Part shown: in pieces, positions 1-8,415 of the stretch
Layout: the number at the start of each line of letters is the position of its first letter
How positions within the stretch are numbered: position 1 is the stretch's first letter
Origin: Kitasatospora sp. NBC_00374
GTDB taxonomy: Bacteria > Actinomycetota > Actinomycetes > Streptomycetales > Streptomycetaceae
DNA: 64,000 bases
Reading direction: 5' to 3'
NCBI RefSeq assembly: GCF_041434935.1
Contig: NZ_CP107964.1
Span: 5,067,001 to 5,131,000 of the forward strand
Position numbers and translations under genes: made by a program
The notes under the pieces: model-generated
Told to the model about the DNA's origin: nothing
The model's input: the letters and a program-made list of their open reading frames with translations, nothing else
The model's database searches: none

Positions 1-999
1 CGTGATCACCGCGCGCGGGCCGAAGCGGGCGACCAGGCGCTCGCCGAGCCGGGCGGCCACCAGCAGCCCGAGCATCATCGGCATCAGCCGCAGGCCGGTG
101 CCGAAGGCGTCGGTGCCCAGCACGCTCTGGAAGTACAGCGGGAGGACGAAGAAGGCCCCGAACAGCACCACGGAGACCAGCGTCGCGGCCGCCGCCGACC
201 AGCGGAACATCGGGTCGGCGAGCAGGGTGAGGTCCAGCATCGGGTGCCGCTGCCCGCGGCTGCGCAGCACCAGGGCGGTGAGGGCGAGCACCGAGCCGGT
301 CAGCATGCCGAGCACCAGCGGGTCGGACCAGCCGCGGCCGGGGCCCTCGATGATGCCGTAGGTGAGGGCGGCCAGCCCGCCCGCGCCGAGCAGGGCGCCG
401 GGCAGGTCGATCCCGGGCGCGGCCGGGTCCTTGGACTCGGGGAGCAGGAGCAGGCAGGCCGCGATGCCGACGGCGACCAGCGGCAGGTTGATCAGGAAGA
501 CCGAGCCCCACCAGAAGTGCTGGAGCAGCAGTCCGCCGAGCAGCGGGCCGAAGGGCATGCCGGCGGCCAGCGCGGTGGACAGCAGTGCGGTCGCCCGGCG
601 CTGCTCGCCGGCGGGGAACAGGCCCGGGATGACGGCCAGCGACATCGGCATCACCAGGGCGCCGGCCAGGCCCATCGCGGCGCGGGCCGCGATCACGGTG
701 GCGGGGCTGTCGGCGAGCATGCCGACGGCGGAGGCGAGCCCGAACAGGGTCAGGCCCAGGGTGAGGGTCCGCCGCCGGCCGATCCGGTCGCCGAGCAGGC
801 CGGCCGGGAGCATCGCAGCGGCGAACACGACGGTGTAGGCGTCGACGATCCACTGCTGGGCGCCGGTGGTGGCGCCGAGGTCGGCGGCGAGGGTCGGCAG
901 GGCCACGTTGAGGATCGTCAGGTCGAAGCTGATCACCAGGACGCTGAGGGCGACGGCGATCAGGGCGAGCCAGCGGCGCGGGTCGGGGACGGCAGGCAT
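1..999 (-). CDS. MFS drug-exporter, DHA2/EmrB-QacA type (partial)
   Basis: The gene starts at ATG 999-997 behind GGAGG (about 1011-1015) and runs off the window edge, leaving 333 N-terminal residues. The protein is hydrophobic. After the first helix it reads LPTLAADLGATTGAQQWIVDAY, the usual first loop of 14-helix DHA2 exporters. DRIGRRRTLTLGL is the loop 2-3 MFS signature. A later GMPFGPLLGGLL fits motif C of antiporters. By family, these proteins export drugs or secondary metabolites using the proton gradient. The substrate cannot be read from sequence. A promoter and a palindromic operator lie just upstream, but no regulator gene is adjacent on this side, so the regulator may lie beyond position 1. 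Confidence 0.9.
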   Translation of the reverse strand, partial: MPAVPDPRRWLALIAVALSVLVISFDLTILNVALPTLAADLGATTGAQQWIVDAYTVVFAAAMLPAGLLGDRIGRRRTLTLGLTLFGLASAVGMLADSPATVIAARAAMGLAGALVMPMSLAVIPGLFPAGEQRRATALLSTALAAGMPFGPLLGGLLLQHFWWGSVFLINLPLVAVGIAACLLLLPESKDPAAPGIDLPGALLGAGGLAALTYGIIEGPGRGWSDPLVLGMLTGSVLALTALVLRSRGQRHPMLDLTLLADPMFRWSAAAATLVSVVLFGAFFVLPLYFQSVLGTDAFGTGLRLMPMMLGLLVAARLGERLVARFGPRAVIT

Positions 1000-1019
1000 G
1001 GGAGACCTCCGGAGGTTGG

Positions 1020-1059
1020 TGTCAAATGACAGTAACTCCCAAAAGGTGGAGGGTGTCAA
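1020..1059 (-). promoter_or_regulatory. Promoter and palindromic operator for the MFS exporter
   Basis: On the minus strand TTGACA (1059-1054) and TTACTG (1035-1030) are 18 nt apart, a plausible -35/-10 pair. TGTCA-AA-TGACA (1020-1031 on the plus strand) is a perfect 5-bp inverted repeat overlapping the -10/+1 region, and another TGTCA half-site lies in the -35. This is where a TetR- or MarR-type repressor would sit. The repressor itself is not visible. The promoter call is inference. Confidence 0.45.
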
Positions 1060-1189
1060 TGTGGGCTGTCCGGGTCCGGCACATTTATTTGATGCGGCGT
1101 TGACCCCCCGTTCGCCCCGGAGCGTGTTGCGGCTGTCACCTTGGGTGGGGAGAGGTCCGGGTCCACGGTCATACGGCGGAGAGGTGCCG

Positions 1190-1471
1190 ATGGCGATCAG
1201 GCGCACGCAGTTCTGGGGCACGGTGCTGGCGCTCGCGGCCGCGCTCGCGGTGGTGTTCGGCTACCTGCTGGGCGGGCCGAGGGCGGTCTGGGTGGTGTCC
1301 GCCGCCGAGGTGCTGCTGGTGATGGTGCACGTGGCGGTGCGCTTCCGCACTCGGGCGCACGTGCGCACGGCAGGCGAAGGGCCCGAGGCGGCGCACTGTG
1401 AGCGCTGCCGTCGGGCCCGGGAGAGGTTGGACGCGCGGGTGTCAGCCGGCGGTGCTGTACGCGATCAGTGA
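1190..1471 (+). CDS. Small two-helix membrane protein, unknown function
   Basis: This 93-aa protein starts at ATG 1190 with GGAG about 8 nt upstream; an in-frame GTG at 1184 is an alternative. Residues about 7-27 (FWGTVLALAAALAVVFGYLL) and 30-50 (AVWVVSAAEVLLVMVHVAV) look like two membrane helices. A basic, soluble tail follows, containing CERCRRARERLDAR. The two close cysteines might bind metal, but nothing shows this. The gene converges with the PAQR gene and the 3' ends overlap by 30 bp. I recognise no family; such proteins are common in streptomycete genomes. Confidence 0.6.
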   Translation: MAIRRTQFWGTVLALAAALAVVFGYLLGGPRAVWVVSAAEVLLVMVHVAVRFRTRAHVRTAGEGPEAAHCERCRRARERLDARVSAGGAVRDQ

Positions 1472-2116
1472 GATCCCGACGTACTGCACGATGAAGGCGC
1501 CGAGGGTGAAGGCGTGGAAGACCTCGTGGAAGCCGAACCAGCGGGGTGACGGGTCCGGCCGCTTGAGGCCGTAGACCAGCCCGCCCAGGGTGTAGAGCAC
1601 CCCGCCGACCACGATCAGGGTCATCACGGCCACGCCGCCGGCCCGCAGGAAGTCGGGCAGGAAGAACACCGCGGCCCAGCCGAGCGCGACGTAGCACGGG
1701 GTGTAGAGCCAGCGCGGAGCGCCGACCCAGAACACCCGGAAGCCGATCCCCGCCAGTGCGCCGCCCCAGACCAGCCAGAGCAGCACCTGCCGTGCGGTGC
1801 CGTGCAGGAGCAGCACGGTGAACGGGGTGTAGCTGCCCGCGATGATCAGGAAGATGTTCGCGTGGTCCAGCCTGCGCAGGACCGCGTCGCCCCGGGGGCC
1901 CCAGTCGAAGCGGTGGTAGACGGCGCTGACGCCGAACAGCAGCCAGGCGCTGACCGAGTAGACCGTGCAGGCCACCCGCGCGGCGGTGGATTCGGCCAGA
2001 CAGATCAGCACGATGCCGGCGGCCAGTGAGGCCGGGAACATCCCGGCGTGCAGCCAGCCGCGCCACTTGGGTTTGGGCGGTTCCATCGCCGTCGTCCGCT
2101 CCGGATCCGCAGTCAT
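1442..2116 (-). CDS. PAQR/TrhA (hemolysin III) family membrane protein
   Basis: The 224-aa product has seven hydrophobic segments and the PAQR family polar motifs: SAVYHRFDW after the second or third helix, RRLDHANIFLIIAGSYTP in the middle, and FHEVFHAFTLG near the C terminus. The conserved His/Asp/Ser residues of this superfamily are thought to bind metal. Bacterial TrhA is linked to membrane energetics and fluidity homeostasis. The start at 2116 has GGAG 6 nt upstream; ATGs at 2134 and 2143 are in-frame alternatives, the first with AGTAGG 9 nt upstream. A palindromic operator lies immediately upstream, so expression is probably repressor-controlled. Confidence 0.88.
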   Translation of the reverse strand: MTADPERTTAMEPPKPKWRGWLHAGMFPASLAAGIVLICLAESTAARVACTVYSVSAWLLFGVSAVYHRFDWGPRGDAVLRRLDHANIFLIIAGSYTPFTVLLLHGTARQVLLWLVWGGALAGIGFRVFWVGAPRWLYTPCYVALGWAAVFFLPDFLRAGGVAVMTLIVVGGVLYTLGGLVYGLKRPDPSPRWFGFHEVFHAFTLGAFIVQYVGISLIAYSTAG

Positions 2117-2146
2117 GGGCCCCTCCACAGTCATGGCCGTCATCCT

Positions 2147-2180
2147 ACTTACGGAACCGTAGGTTACTAGTCCGTAGGTA
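2147..2180. promoter_or_regulatory. TetR-like palindromic operator upstream of the PAQR gene
   Basis: ACTTACGG-AA-CCGTAGGT (2147-2164) is an 18-bp near-palindrome with one mismatch between 8-bp arms. A direct copy of the right arm, CCGTAGGT, follows at 2172-2179, giving a 15-bp period. The site lies just upstream of the PAQR start. Its form (TTACGG..CCGTAR) is like operators of actinobacterial TetR regulators of lipid genes. No tetR gene is next to it, so the regulator must act in trans. The call rests on symmetry and position. Confidence 0.45.
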
Positions 2181-2221
2181 GTGGTGATCGTCACTTTTAG
2201 ACGTTCTGGAGTATTAGGACT

Positions 2222-2246
2222 GCCACTCGAAGGTCGTTCGAGTGGC
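2222..2246. promoter_or_regulatory. Perfect inverted repeat in the PAQR-pckG divergent region
   Basis: The arms GCCACTCGAA (2222-2231) and TTCGAGTGGC (2237-2246) are perfect complements around a 5-nt centre. No T-run follows, so it does not look like a terminator. It lies 166 bp before the pckG start, and an A+T-rich stretch (2247-2300) that probably holds the pckG promoter follows. It could be a regulator binding site or a structure at the 5' end of a leader RNA. Confidence 0.4.
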
Positions 2247-2411
2247 CTGGAATGCCTTGTTACTGATTGGTAGATAGCCAGACTGTAGTAAAACTTCGGC
2301 CAATACTGCCGTTCTGCCTGAAATCGGAGCCCCTTGCGGAGCTACGCTGCTACCACCCTCAACCCCCCGCGATGCCGTCTCCTGGCCGAGATGGTGTGAA
2401 ACGGAGCGATC

Positions 2412-4238
2412 GTGTCGTACGAGAACTCTGCTCTCAGCGCATCCGCGCCCACCCGCCACAAGCGTCTGCTGGCCTGGGTGAGCGAGATCGCGGAGCTGAC
2501 CCAGCCCGACCGCATCGAGTGGTGCGACGGTTCCGAGGAGGAGTACCTCCGCCTCGCCGAGCTGCTGGTCGCCCAGGGCACCTTCAAGAAGCTCAACGCC
2601 GAGAAGCGGCCGAACTCCTACTACGCCGCCTCGGACCCCACGGACGTGGCCCGCGTCGAGGACCGCACCTACATCTGCTCCGAGCAGGAGAAGGACGCCG
2701 GCCCGACCAACAACTGGAAGGCCCCCGCCGAGATGCGGGAGGTCTTCTCCGGCGCGAACGGCCTGTTCAAGGGCGCCATGAAGGGCCGCACGATGTACGT
2801 CGTGCCGTTCTCGATGGGCCCCGTCGGCTCCCCGCTGGCCGCCTACGGCGTCGAGATCACCGACTCCGCCTACGTGGCCGTGTCGATGCGCGTGATGACC
2901 CGCATGGGCCGGGCGGTCATCGACCAGCTCGGCGAGGACGGCGACTTCGTCAAGGCCGTGCACACCCTCGGCGCCCCGCTGGCCGAGGGCGAGGCCGACG
3001 TCGCCTGGCCGTGCAACTCCACCAAGTACATCTCGCACTTCCCGGAGACCCGCGAGATCTGGTCCTTCGGCTCCGGCTACGGCGGCAACGCCCTGCTCGG
3101 CAAGAAGTGCTACGCGCTGCGCATCGCCTCCACCATGGCCCGCGACGAGGGCTGGCTGGCCGAGCACATGCTCGTCCTCAAGCTCACCCCGCCGGCCGGC
3201 GAGGCGAAGTACGTGGCCGCGGCCTTCCCGTCCGCCTGCGGCAAGACCAACCTGGCGATGCTCCAGCCGACCATCCCGGGCTGGAAGGTCGAGACCATCG
3301 GCGACGACATCGCCTGGATGCGGTTCGGCGCCGACGGCCAGCTGTACGCGATCAACCCGGAGGCCGGCTTCTTCGGCGTCGCCCCCGGCACCGGCGTGGA
3401 CACCAACGCCAACGCGATCGACACCCTCTGGGGCAACACCGTCTTCACCAACGTCGCGCTCACCGACGACGGCGACGTCTGGTGGGAGGGCCTCACCGAG
3501 CAGCCCCCGGCGCACCTGACGGACTGGCGCGGCAACGACTGGACCCCCGAGTCCGGCACCCCGGCCGCCCACCCCAACGCCCGCTTCGCGGTGCCGGCCT
3601 CCCAGTGCCCGACCATCGCCCCCGAGTGGGAGGACCCGGCGGGTGTGCCGATCTCGGCCATCCTGTTCGGCGGCCGCCGCGCCACCGCCGTCCCGCTGGT
3701 GACGGAGTCCTTCGACTGGCAGCACGGCGTCTTCCTGGGCGCCAACGTCGCCTCCGAGAAGACCGCCGCCGCCGAGGGCACCGTCGGCGAGCTGCGCCGC
3801 GACCCGTTCGCGATGCTGCCGTTCTGCGGCTACAACATGGGTGACTACTTCGGCCACTGGCTGAAGCTGGGCGCCCAGGCCGACGCGGCCAAGCTGCCGA
3901 AGATCTACTACGTCAACTGGTTCCGCAAGAACAGCGCCGGCAAGTTCATCTGGCCGGGCTTCGGCGAGAACGCCCGCGTGCTCAAGTGGGTCGTCGAGCG
4001 CCTCGACGGCGCGGGCGAGGGCGTCGAGACCCCGATCGGCGTGCTGCCGACCGTGGACTCCTTCGACCTCGACGGCCTGGACATCCCGCAGGCCGACCTC
4101 GACCTGCTGTTCTCCGTCGACGCCGACATCTGGCGCCAGGAGGCCGCGCTCATCCCGTCCCACCTGGAGCTGTTCGGCGAGCACACGCCGACCGAGCTCT
4201 GGGACGAGTACCGCGCCCTGGTGAAGCGCCTGGGCTGA
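2412..4238 (+). CDS. pckG: Phosphoenolpyruvate carboxykinase (GTP)
   Basis: A 608-aa cytoplasmic enzyme converting oxaloacetate and GTP to PEP, GDP and CO2, the entry step of gluconeogenesis and an anaplerotic valve. Full family length. The P-loop FPSACGKTNLAM carries the catalytic cysteine (about C276) and the lysine after it (K278). EIWSFGSGYGGNALLGKKC and IGDDIAWMRFG are further GTP-PEPCK signatures, and VNWFRKN near residue 503 is the guanine-site region. The GTG start at 2412 has CGGAG 6 nt upstream. It stands alone after a 295-bp divergent region. Fumarase and fructose-bisphosphatase elsewhere in the window belong to the same carbon flow. Confidence 0.98.
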   Translation: MSYENSALSASAPTRHKRLLAWVSEIAELTQPDRIEWCDGSEEEYLRLAELLVAQGTFKKLNAEKRPNSYYAASDPTDVARVEDRTYICSEQEKDAGPTNNWKAPAEMREVFSGANGLFKGAMKGRTMYVVPFSMGPVGSPLAAYGVEITDSAYVAVSMRVMTRMGRAVIDQLGEDGDFVKAVHTLGAPLAEGEADVAWPCNSTKYISHFPETREIWSFGSGYGGNALLGKKCYALRIASTMARDEGWLAEHMLVLKLTPPAGEAKYVAAAFPSACGKTNLAMLQPTIPGWKVETIGDDIAWMRFGADGQLYAINPEAGFFGVAPGTGVDTNANAIDTLWGNTVFTNVALTDDGDVWWEGLTEQPPAHLTDWRGNDWTPESGTPAAHPNARFAVPASQCPTIAPEWEDPAGVPISAILFGGRRATAVPLVTESFDWQHGVFLGANVASEKTAAAEGTVGELRRDPFAMLPFCGYNMGDYFGHWLKLGAQADAAKLPKIYYVNWFRKNSAGKFIWPGFGENARVLKWVVERLDGAGEGVETPIGVLPTVDSFDLDGLDIPQADLDLLFSVDADIWRQEAALIPSHLELFGEHTPTELWDEYRALVKRLG

Positions 4239-4295
4239 CCCGCCCGCACCCAGCCCCCGCCGCCCCCGCCCTGACCGGGGGCGGCGGTGTGCTGT

Positions 4296-4814
4296 GTTGT
4301 CGCCCGTTCGCCTCCGGGCGCTCGCGGTCCCGGCGCCGGCGCTCCTTGCTCCGGCGTTCGCTGCGCTCGCTTGTCGTTCGTCGCTTCCGGCGTCGGCGCG
4401 CCCTTCGGCTCAGGGCGGGTTGTCGCCCGTTCGCCTCCGGGCGCTCGCGGTCCCGGCGCCGGCGCTCCTCGCTCCGGCGTTCGCTGCGCTCGCTTGTCGT
4501 TCGTCGCTTCCGGCGTCGGCGCGCCCTTCGGCTCAGGGCGGGTTGTCGCCCGTTCGCCTCCGGGCGCTCGCGGTCCCGGCGCCGGCGCTCCTCGCTCCGG
4601 CGTTCGCTGCGCTCGCTTGTCGTTCGTCGCTTCCGGCGTCGGCGCGCCCTTCGGCTCAGGGCGGGTTGTCGCCCGTTCGCCTCCGGGCGCTCGCGGTCCC
4701 GGCGCCGGCGCTCCTCGCTCCGGCGTTCGCTGCGCTCGCTTGTCGTTCGTCGCTTCCGGCGTCGGCGCGCCCTTCGGCTCGGGGCTGGTTGTCGCCCGTT
4801 CGCCTCCAGGCGCT
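4296..4814. repeat. 4.2-copy tandem array of a 123-bp repeat
   Basis: The repeat starts at about 4301, 4424, 4547, 4670 and 4793 (last copy partial), an exact 123-bp period. The copies are nearly identical: copy 1 has CTCCTTGCTCC where others have CTCCTCGCTCC, and the last boundary reads CTCGGGGCTGGTTG instead of CTCAGGGCGGGTTG. Each unit contains short inverted repeats, such as CGCCCG..CGGGCG and CGCCCT..AGGGCG, so RNA or single-stranded DNA would fold. It fills the gap between the 3' ends of pckG and the convergent aminotransferase gene. Because 123 is divisible by three, long reading frames cross it, but these are Arg/Ser-rich or Ala-rich artefacts. Function unknown. Confidence 0.95.
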
Positions 4815-4826
4815 GTCGAGCCGGTG

Positions 4827-6041
4827 TCAGGGCTGGGCGTAGCCGCTCAGGAAGTCGCCGATCCGGGTGACCGCGTCGGTGATCTCCTCGGGCCGGGGCA
4901 GCGTGACCAGGCGGAAGTGGTCCGGATCCGGCCAGTTGAAGCCGGTGCCCTGGACGATCAGGATCCGCTGCGAGCGCAGCAGGTCGAGCACCATCTGCGC
5001 ATCGTCCTTGATCTTGTACACATGCGGGTCGAGCCGCGGGAACGCGTACAGCGCGCCCTTGGGCTTGACGCAGCTGACGCCCGGGATCTCGTTCAGCAGC
5101 CGGTACGCCGCGTCGCGGGACTCCAGCAGGCGGCCGCCCGGCAGCAGCAGGTCCTTGATCGACTGGCGGCCGCCGAGCGCCGCCGCCACCGCGTGCTGCG
5201 CGGGCATGTTGGCGCACAGCCGCATCGAGGCAAGCACCGTCAGGCCCTCGATGTAGCTGCGGGCGCGGTGCCGGTCGCCGGAGAGCACCATCCAGCCGGA
5301 GCGGAAGCCCGCCACCCGGTACGCCTTGGACATGCCGTTGAAGGTGACGCAGAAGAGGTCCGGCGCCAGGGTGGCCAGCGGGACGTGCTCGGCGTCGTCG
5401 TAGAGGATCTTGTCGTAGATCTCGTCCGCGTAGACCACCAGCTGGTGGCGGCGGGCGATCTCGACGATCCCCTCCAGCACCTCGCGCGGATACACCGCGC
5501 CGGTCGGGTTGTTGGGGTTGATCACCACGATGGCCCGGGTCCGGTCGGTGACCTTGGCCTCGATGTCGGCCAGGTCCGGGTACCACTCGGACTGCTCGTC
5601 GCAGCGGTAGTGCACGGCGGTGCCGCCGGCCAGGCTGACCGAGGCCGTCCACAGCGGGTAGTCGGGGGCCGGGACGAGGACCTCGTCGCCGTCGTCCAGC
5701 AGGGCGGTCATGGCGAGCTGGATCAGCTCGGAGACGCCGTTCCCAAGGAAGACGTCCTCCACGGAGAGGCCGTGCAGCCCGCGGTCCTCGTAGTGCATCA
5801 CCACGGCGCGGCGGGCGGCGAGCAGGCCCTTGGAGTCCCCGTAGCCGTGTGCGCCGGCGAGGTTCTTCAGGATGTCCTGGAGGATCTCGGGCGGGGCCTC
5901 GAAGCCGAAGGCGGCGGGGTTGCCGGTGTTCAGCTTGAGGATGCGATGGCCCTGGTCCTCCAGTCGCATCGCCTCGTCGAGCACCGGGCCTCGGATGTCG
6001 TAGCAGACATTGGCGAGCTTGCTGGACTGGATGACCTGCAT
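4827..6041 (-). CDS. PLP-dependent aminotransferase, AlaA-like
   Basis: A 404-aa fold-type I aminotransferase of full length. LNTGNPAAFGFEAP is the typical N-terminal substrate loop. GNGVSELIQLAMTALLDDGDEVLVPAPDYPLW binds PLP phosphate, VINPNNPTG and YADEIYD are the conserved cofactor contacts, and the Schiff-base lysine lies in FNGMSKAYRVAGFRSGW. FRLVTLP carries the carboxylate-binding arginine. The pattern matches the AlaA (glutamate-pyruvate) group of class I enzymes, so it probably makes alanine from pyruvate, though substrate range is inferred. The gene follows the kinase gene by only 55 bp on the same strand and may be co-transcribed. Its 3' end meets the 123-bp repeat array. Confidence 0.92.
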   Translation of the reverse strand: MQVIQSSKLANVCYDIRGPVLDEAMRLEDQGHRILKLNTGNPAAFGFEAPPEILQDILKNLAGAHGYGDSKGLLAARRAVVMHYEDRGLHGLSVEDVFLGNGVSELIQLAMTALLDDGDEVLVPAPDYPLWTASVSLAGGTAVHYRCDEQSEWYPDLADIEAKVTDRTRAIVVINPNNPTGAVYPREVLEGIVEIARRHQLVVYADEIYDKILYDDAEHVPLATLAPDLFCVTFNGMSKAYRVAGFRSGWMVLSGDRHRARSYIEGLTVLASMRLCANMPAQHAVAAALGGRQSIKDLLLPGGRLLESRDAAYRLLNEIPGVSCVKPKGALYAFPRLDPHVYKIKDDAQMVLDLLRSQRILIVQGTGFNWPDPDHFRLVTLPRPEEITDAVTRIGDFLSGYAQP

Positions 6042-6096
6042 ACCCGACTACTTTACGGCGCTGTTACGCAGATCATCGAGTGGGCTTGGCCACAGG

Positions 6097-8313
6097 TCAC
6101 CCGCTCGGGAGCGCGTAGACCTTGGTGGTCAGCCGGGCGAAGGCGAGCCTCCCGTCGGTGGACAGGTACCAGTCGTTCGCCTTGCTGGAGTTCGCCGGGT
6201 CGCTGAAGGTCCACTTGAGCCGTCCCGTCAGGGCGTCCAGCGCGTGCACCCCCTGGGTGGGCCCGCCGGGGACGAACAGCGTCCCGCCCACGAGCACCGG
6301 GGGGCAGCCCGTGCCCGGGTAGTGCGGCAGGTAGCAGGTCCACCGGACCTTTCCGGTCGCCGCGTCGTAGGCGCTGAAGGAGTCCGTGCCGTTGCCGGTG
6401 TAGACGGTGCCGTCGGCGGACAGCACCGGTCCGAACCGGTTGCCCTTCGCCTTGATCCGCCACTGCTGACGGCCGTCCGCCAGCCCCACCGCCTGCAGGT
6501 CGGAGTCGTCGGCCATGCAGTACAGCCGCTCGGTGTCGCACCAGATCGGCCACGAGGCGCGGTTGCCGGTCGCCACCCGCCACAGCCGGCGCCCGTCCGC
6601 GATGTCGCGGGCGACGATGCCGGCCTCCCGGTCGGTGTGCAGCAGCGTGGTGCCGCTGAGCCGGCCGTGGCCCAGCAGGTCGTCGGCGGTCGGGTCCGGC
6701 TGGAACCACCGCACGCCCACCAGCTCGGGTCGGTACGCCAGGATGCCGGCCTCCCCCTCGCTCTCGCCCTTCGCGGTGAGCTGGACGAGCAGGTAGACCC
6801 CCTGGTCGCCGCCGGCCAGGATGTTGCGCACCTTGATCAGACGGTTGCCCGGGTACGTGACCTGCGCGCTGGTGCCCTCCCGGCCGTTCTTGGGCTCGAC
6901 CTCGGTGACGCCGCCGAGCTGGGTCAGCAGCCGGCCGCCGACGACCGTGGTCTGGTAGTACAAGGCGTCCTGCCGTGCCCAGTTGACCGCGCCGGTGGCC
7001 GCGTCGAGCGAGGTCAGACCGGTGCCTTCCAGGTAGAGCGCGCCCTTGAGCACCATCGCCGGGCGCTGCGCGCCCATCGGGTCGGCGGAGCTGAACTGCC
7101 AGACCGGCTGCGGCGCGGCGCTCGTGGCGGCCGGCTTCGAGGGGGTGCCGGAGCGGGGCCGGGAGCCGCCGCCGTCCGGGCGGGTCAGCACCCAGGCTCC
7201 GCCGCCGACCGCCGCCGCGGTGGCCAGCGCCCCGCCCGCCAGGAACAGCCGCCGGGACGGCCGGGCCACCGGCGGCGGTGCCGGTTGCGGTACCTGCTGG
7301 GTGGCCGGGTGCGGCGTCGGCTGCGGCTCCGGCGCGGCCCGGCCGAGCCGTACGGTGAGCGGGTGGGAGGCGGCCGGGTCCTCGGGCCGGTCCGGAGTGG
7401 CCGGGGTGCCCCGGGTCGGGGTCTCCATGTCCATCACCGAGGCCGCGTGCCGCGCGAGCTCCGCGGCCACCGGTGCCGGCAGCCAGTCGGCCGCCGGGCC
7501 GGTCCCCGCCGCTCCGGGCGCCAGCAGGTCGGCCAGCCGGGCCGGGGTGGGCCGGGCCGCCGGGTCCTTGGCCAGGCAGTGGGCGATCACCGGGTGCAGG
7601 CCGGGCGGCAGCCCGTCCAGCTCGGGCTCGTGGTAGACCACCCGGAAGAGCTGGGCGGCCGCCCCCGACGCCCCGTCGAACGGGCCGCGCCCGAGCGCCG
7701 CGTACGCCAGCACCGAGCCGAGCGAGAACACGTCGCCCGGCGCTCCCACCCCGCGGCCCGACGCCTGTTCGGGCGACATGAATCCGGGGGAGCCGACCAC
7801 CACCCCGGTCTGGGTGAGGCTGTCGCCGTCCATCGCCCGGGCGATCCCGAAGTCGATCACGCGCGGCCCGTCGGCGGCCAGCAGGACGTTCGAGGGCTTG
7901 AGGTCGCGGTGCACCAGCCCCGCCCGGTGGATCGCCCGGAGCGCCTCGGCCAGCCGGGCCCCGAGCGCCCGCACCGAACGCTCCGGCAGCGGCCCGTACG
8001 TCTGCACCGCCTCGGTCAGCGAGGGCCCCAGGACGTAGGTGGTCGCCAGCCAGGGGACGGCGGAGTCCGGGTCGGCGTCCACCACGGGCGCGGTGTACGC
8101 GCCGTCGACCGCCCGGGCCGCGTCGACCTCGCGGCGGAACCTGGTCCGGAAGTCCTGGTCCTCGGCCAGCTCCGGGCGGACCACCTTGACCGCGACCGTC
8201 CGCCCGCCCGCCGACCTGGCCAGGTACACCCGGCCCATCCCGCCGGCGCCGAGCCGGGCCAGCAGTCGGTACGGACCGATCGACTCCGGATCGTTGGCCT
8301 CCAGTTGCTCCAT
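6097..8313 (-). CDS. Ser/Thr protein kinase with PQQ-like beta-propeller sensor
   Basis: 738 aa. Residues about 13-265 form a Hanks-type kinase: glycine loop LGAGGMGRVYLA, catalytic K43, HRDLKPSN (D137), DFG (154-156), GSPGFMSPEQ. All catalytic residues are present. A Pro/Thr-rich linker follows, then one membrane helix at about 355-376 preceded by arginines, and a C-terminal half (about 391-738) of repeats such as YDAATGKVRWTCYLP and LDALTGRLKWTF, typical of PQQ-like propeller blades. By topology the kinase is cytoplasmic and the propeller extracellular, so it probably senses an outside ligand or cell-wall component. The ATG at 8313 was chosen because the kinase fold begins 12 residues later; upstream in-frame sequence is unlike a protein. 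Confidence 0.93.
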   Translation of the reverse strand: MEQLEANDPESIGPYRLLARLGAGGMGRVYLARSAGGRTVAVKVVRPELAEDQDFRTRFRREVDAARAVDGAYTAPVVDADPDSAVPWLATTYVLGPSLTEAVQTYGPLPERSVRALGARLAEALRAIHRAGLVHRDLKPSNVLLAADGPRVIDFGIARAMDGDSLTQTGVVVGSPGFMSPEQASGRGVGAPGDVFSLGSVLAYAALGRGPFDGASGAAAQLFRVVYHEPELDGLPPGLHPVIAHCLAKDPAARPTPARLADLLAPGAAGTGPAADWLPAPVAAELARHAASVMDMETPTRGTPATPDRPEDPAASHPLTVRLGRAAPEPQPTPHPATQQVPQPAPPPVARPSRRLFLAGGALATAAAVGGGAWVLTRPDGGGSRPRSGTPSKPAATSAAPQPVWQFSSADPMGAQRPAMVLKGALYLEGTGLTSLDAATGAVNWARQDALYYQTTVVGGRLLTQLGGVTEVEPKNGREGTSAQVTYPGNRLIKVRNILAGGDQGVYLLVQLTAKGESEGEAGILAYRPELVGVRWFQPDPTADDLLGHGRLSGTTLLHTDREAGIVARDIADGRRLWRVATGNRASWPIWCDTERLYCMADDSDLQAVGLADGRQQWRIKAKGNRFGPVLSADGTVYTGNGTDSFSAYDAATGKVRWTCYLPHYPGTGCPPVLVGGTLFVPGGPTQGVHALDALTGRLKWTFSDPANSSKANDWYLSTDGRLAFARLTTKVYALPSG

Positions 8314-8415
8314 ACCCGTCGTCCCCGTTCCCCGTGCTGATCCCCGGTCACTTTCCGCTCGATCCGTGATCGTACGGGCCGTTAGGCTCGGCCCATTCGC
8401 ACGGAGGGGGAGACC

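Noticed and set aside
244..1029. A 261-aa plus-strand frame and others opposite the MFS gene
   Set aside because: The minus-strand frame has membrane helices and MFS motifs; the plus-strand frames are Gly/Arg/Gln-rich artefacts.
2214..4184. A 656-aa frame antisense to pckG
   Set aside because: High-G+C codon bias keeps antisense frames open. The frame shows no domain, and the sense frame is a complete PEP carboxykinase.
4296..4814. CRISPR-like array
   Set aside because: The whole 123-bp unit is repeated; there are no unique spacers and no cas genes.
5340..5420. Frameshift in the aminotransferase gene
   Set aside because: Several frames stay open here, but the 404-aa frame has every family motif in order, so it is intact.
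4150..6206. Long frames running through the 123-bp repeats on both strands
   Set aside because: The repeat length is divisible by three, so any open frame stays open. The predicted products are low-complexity repeats joined to antisense of the aminotransferase gene.
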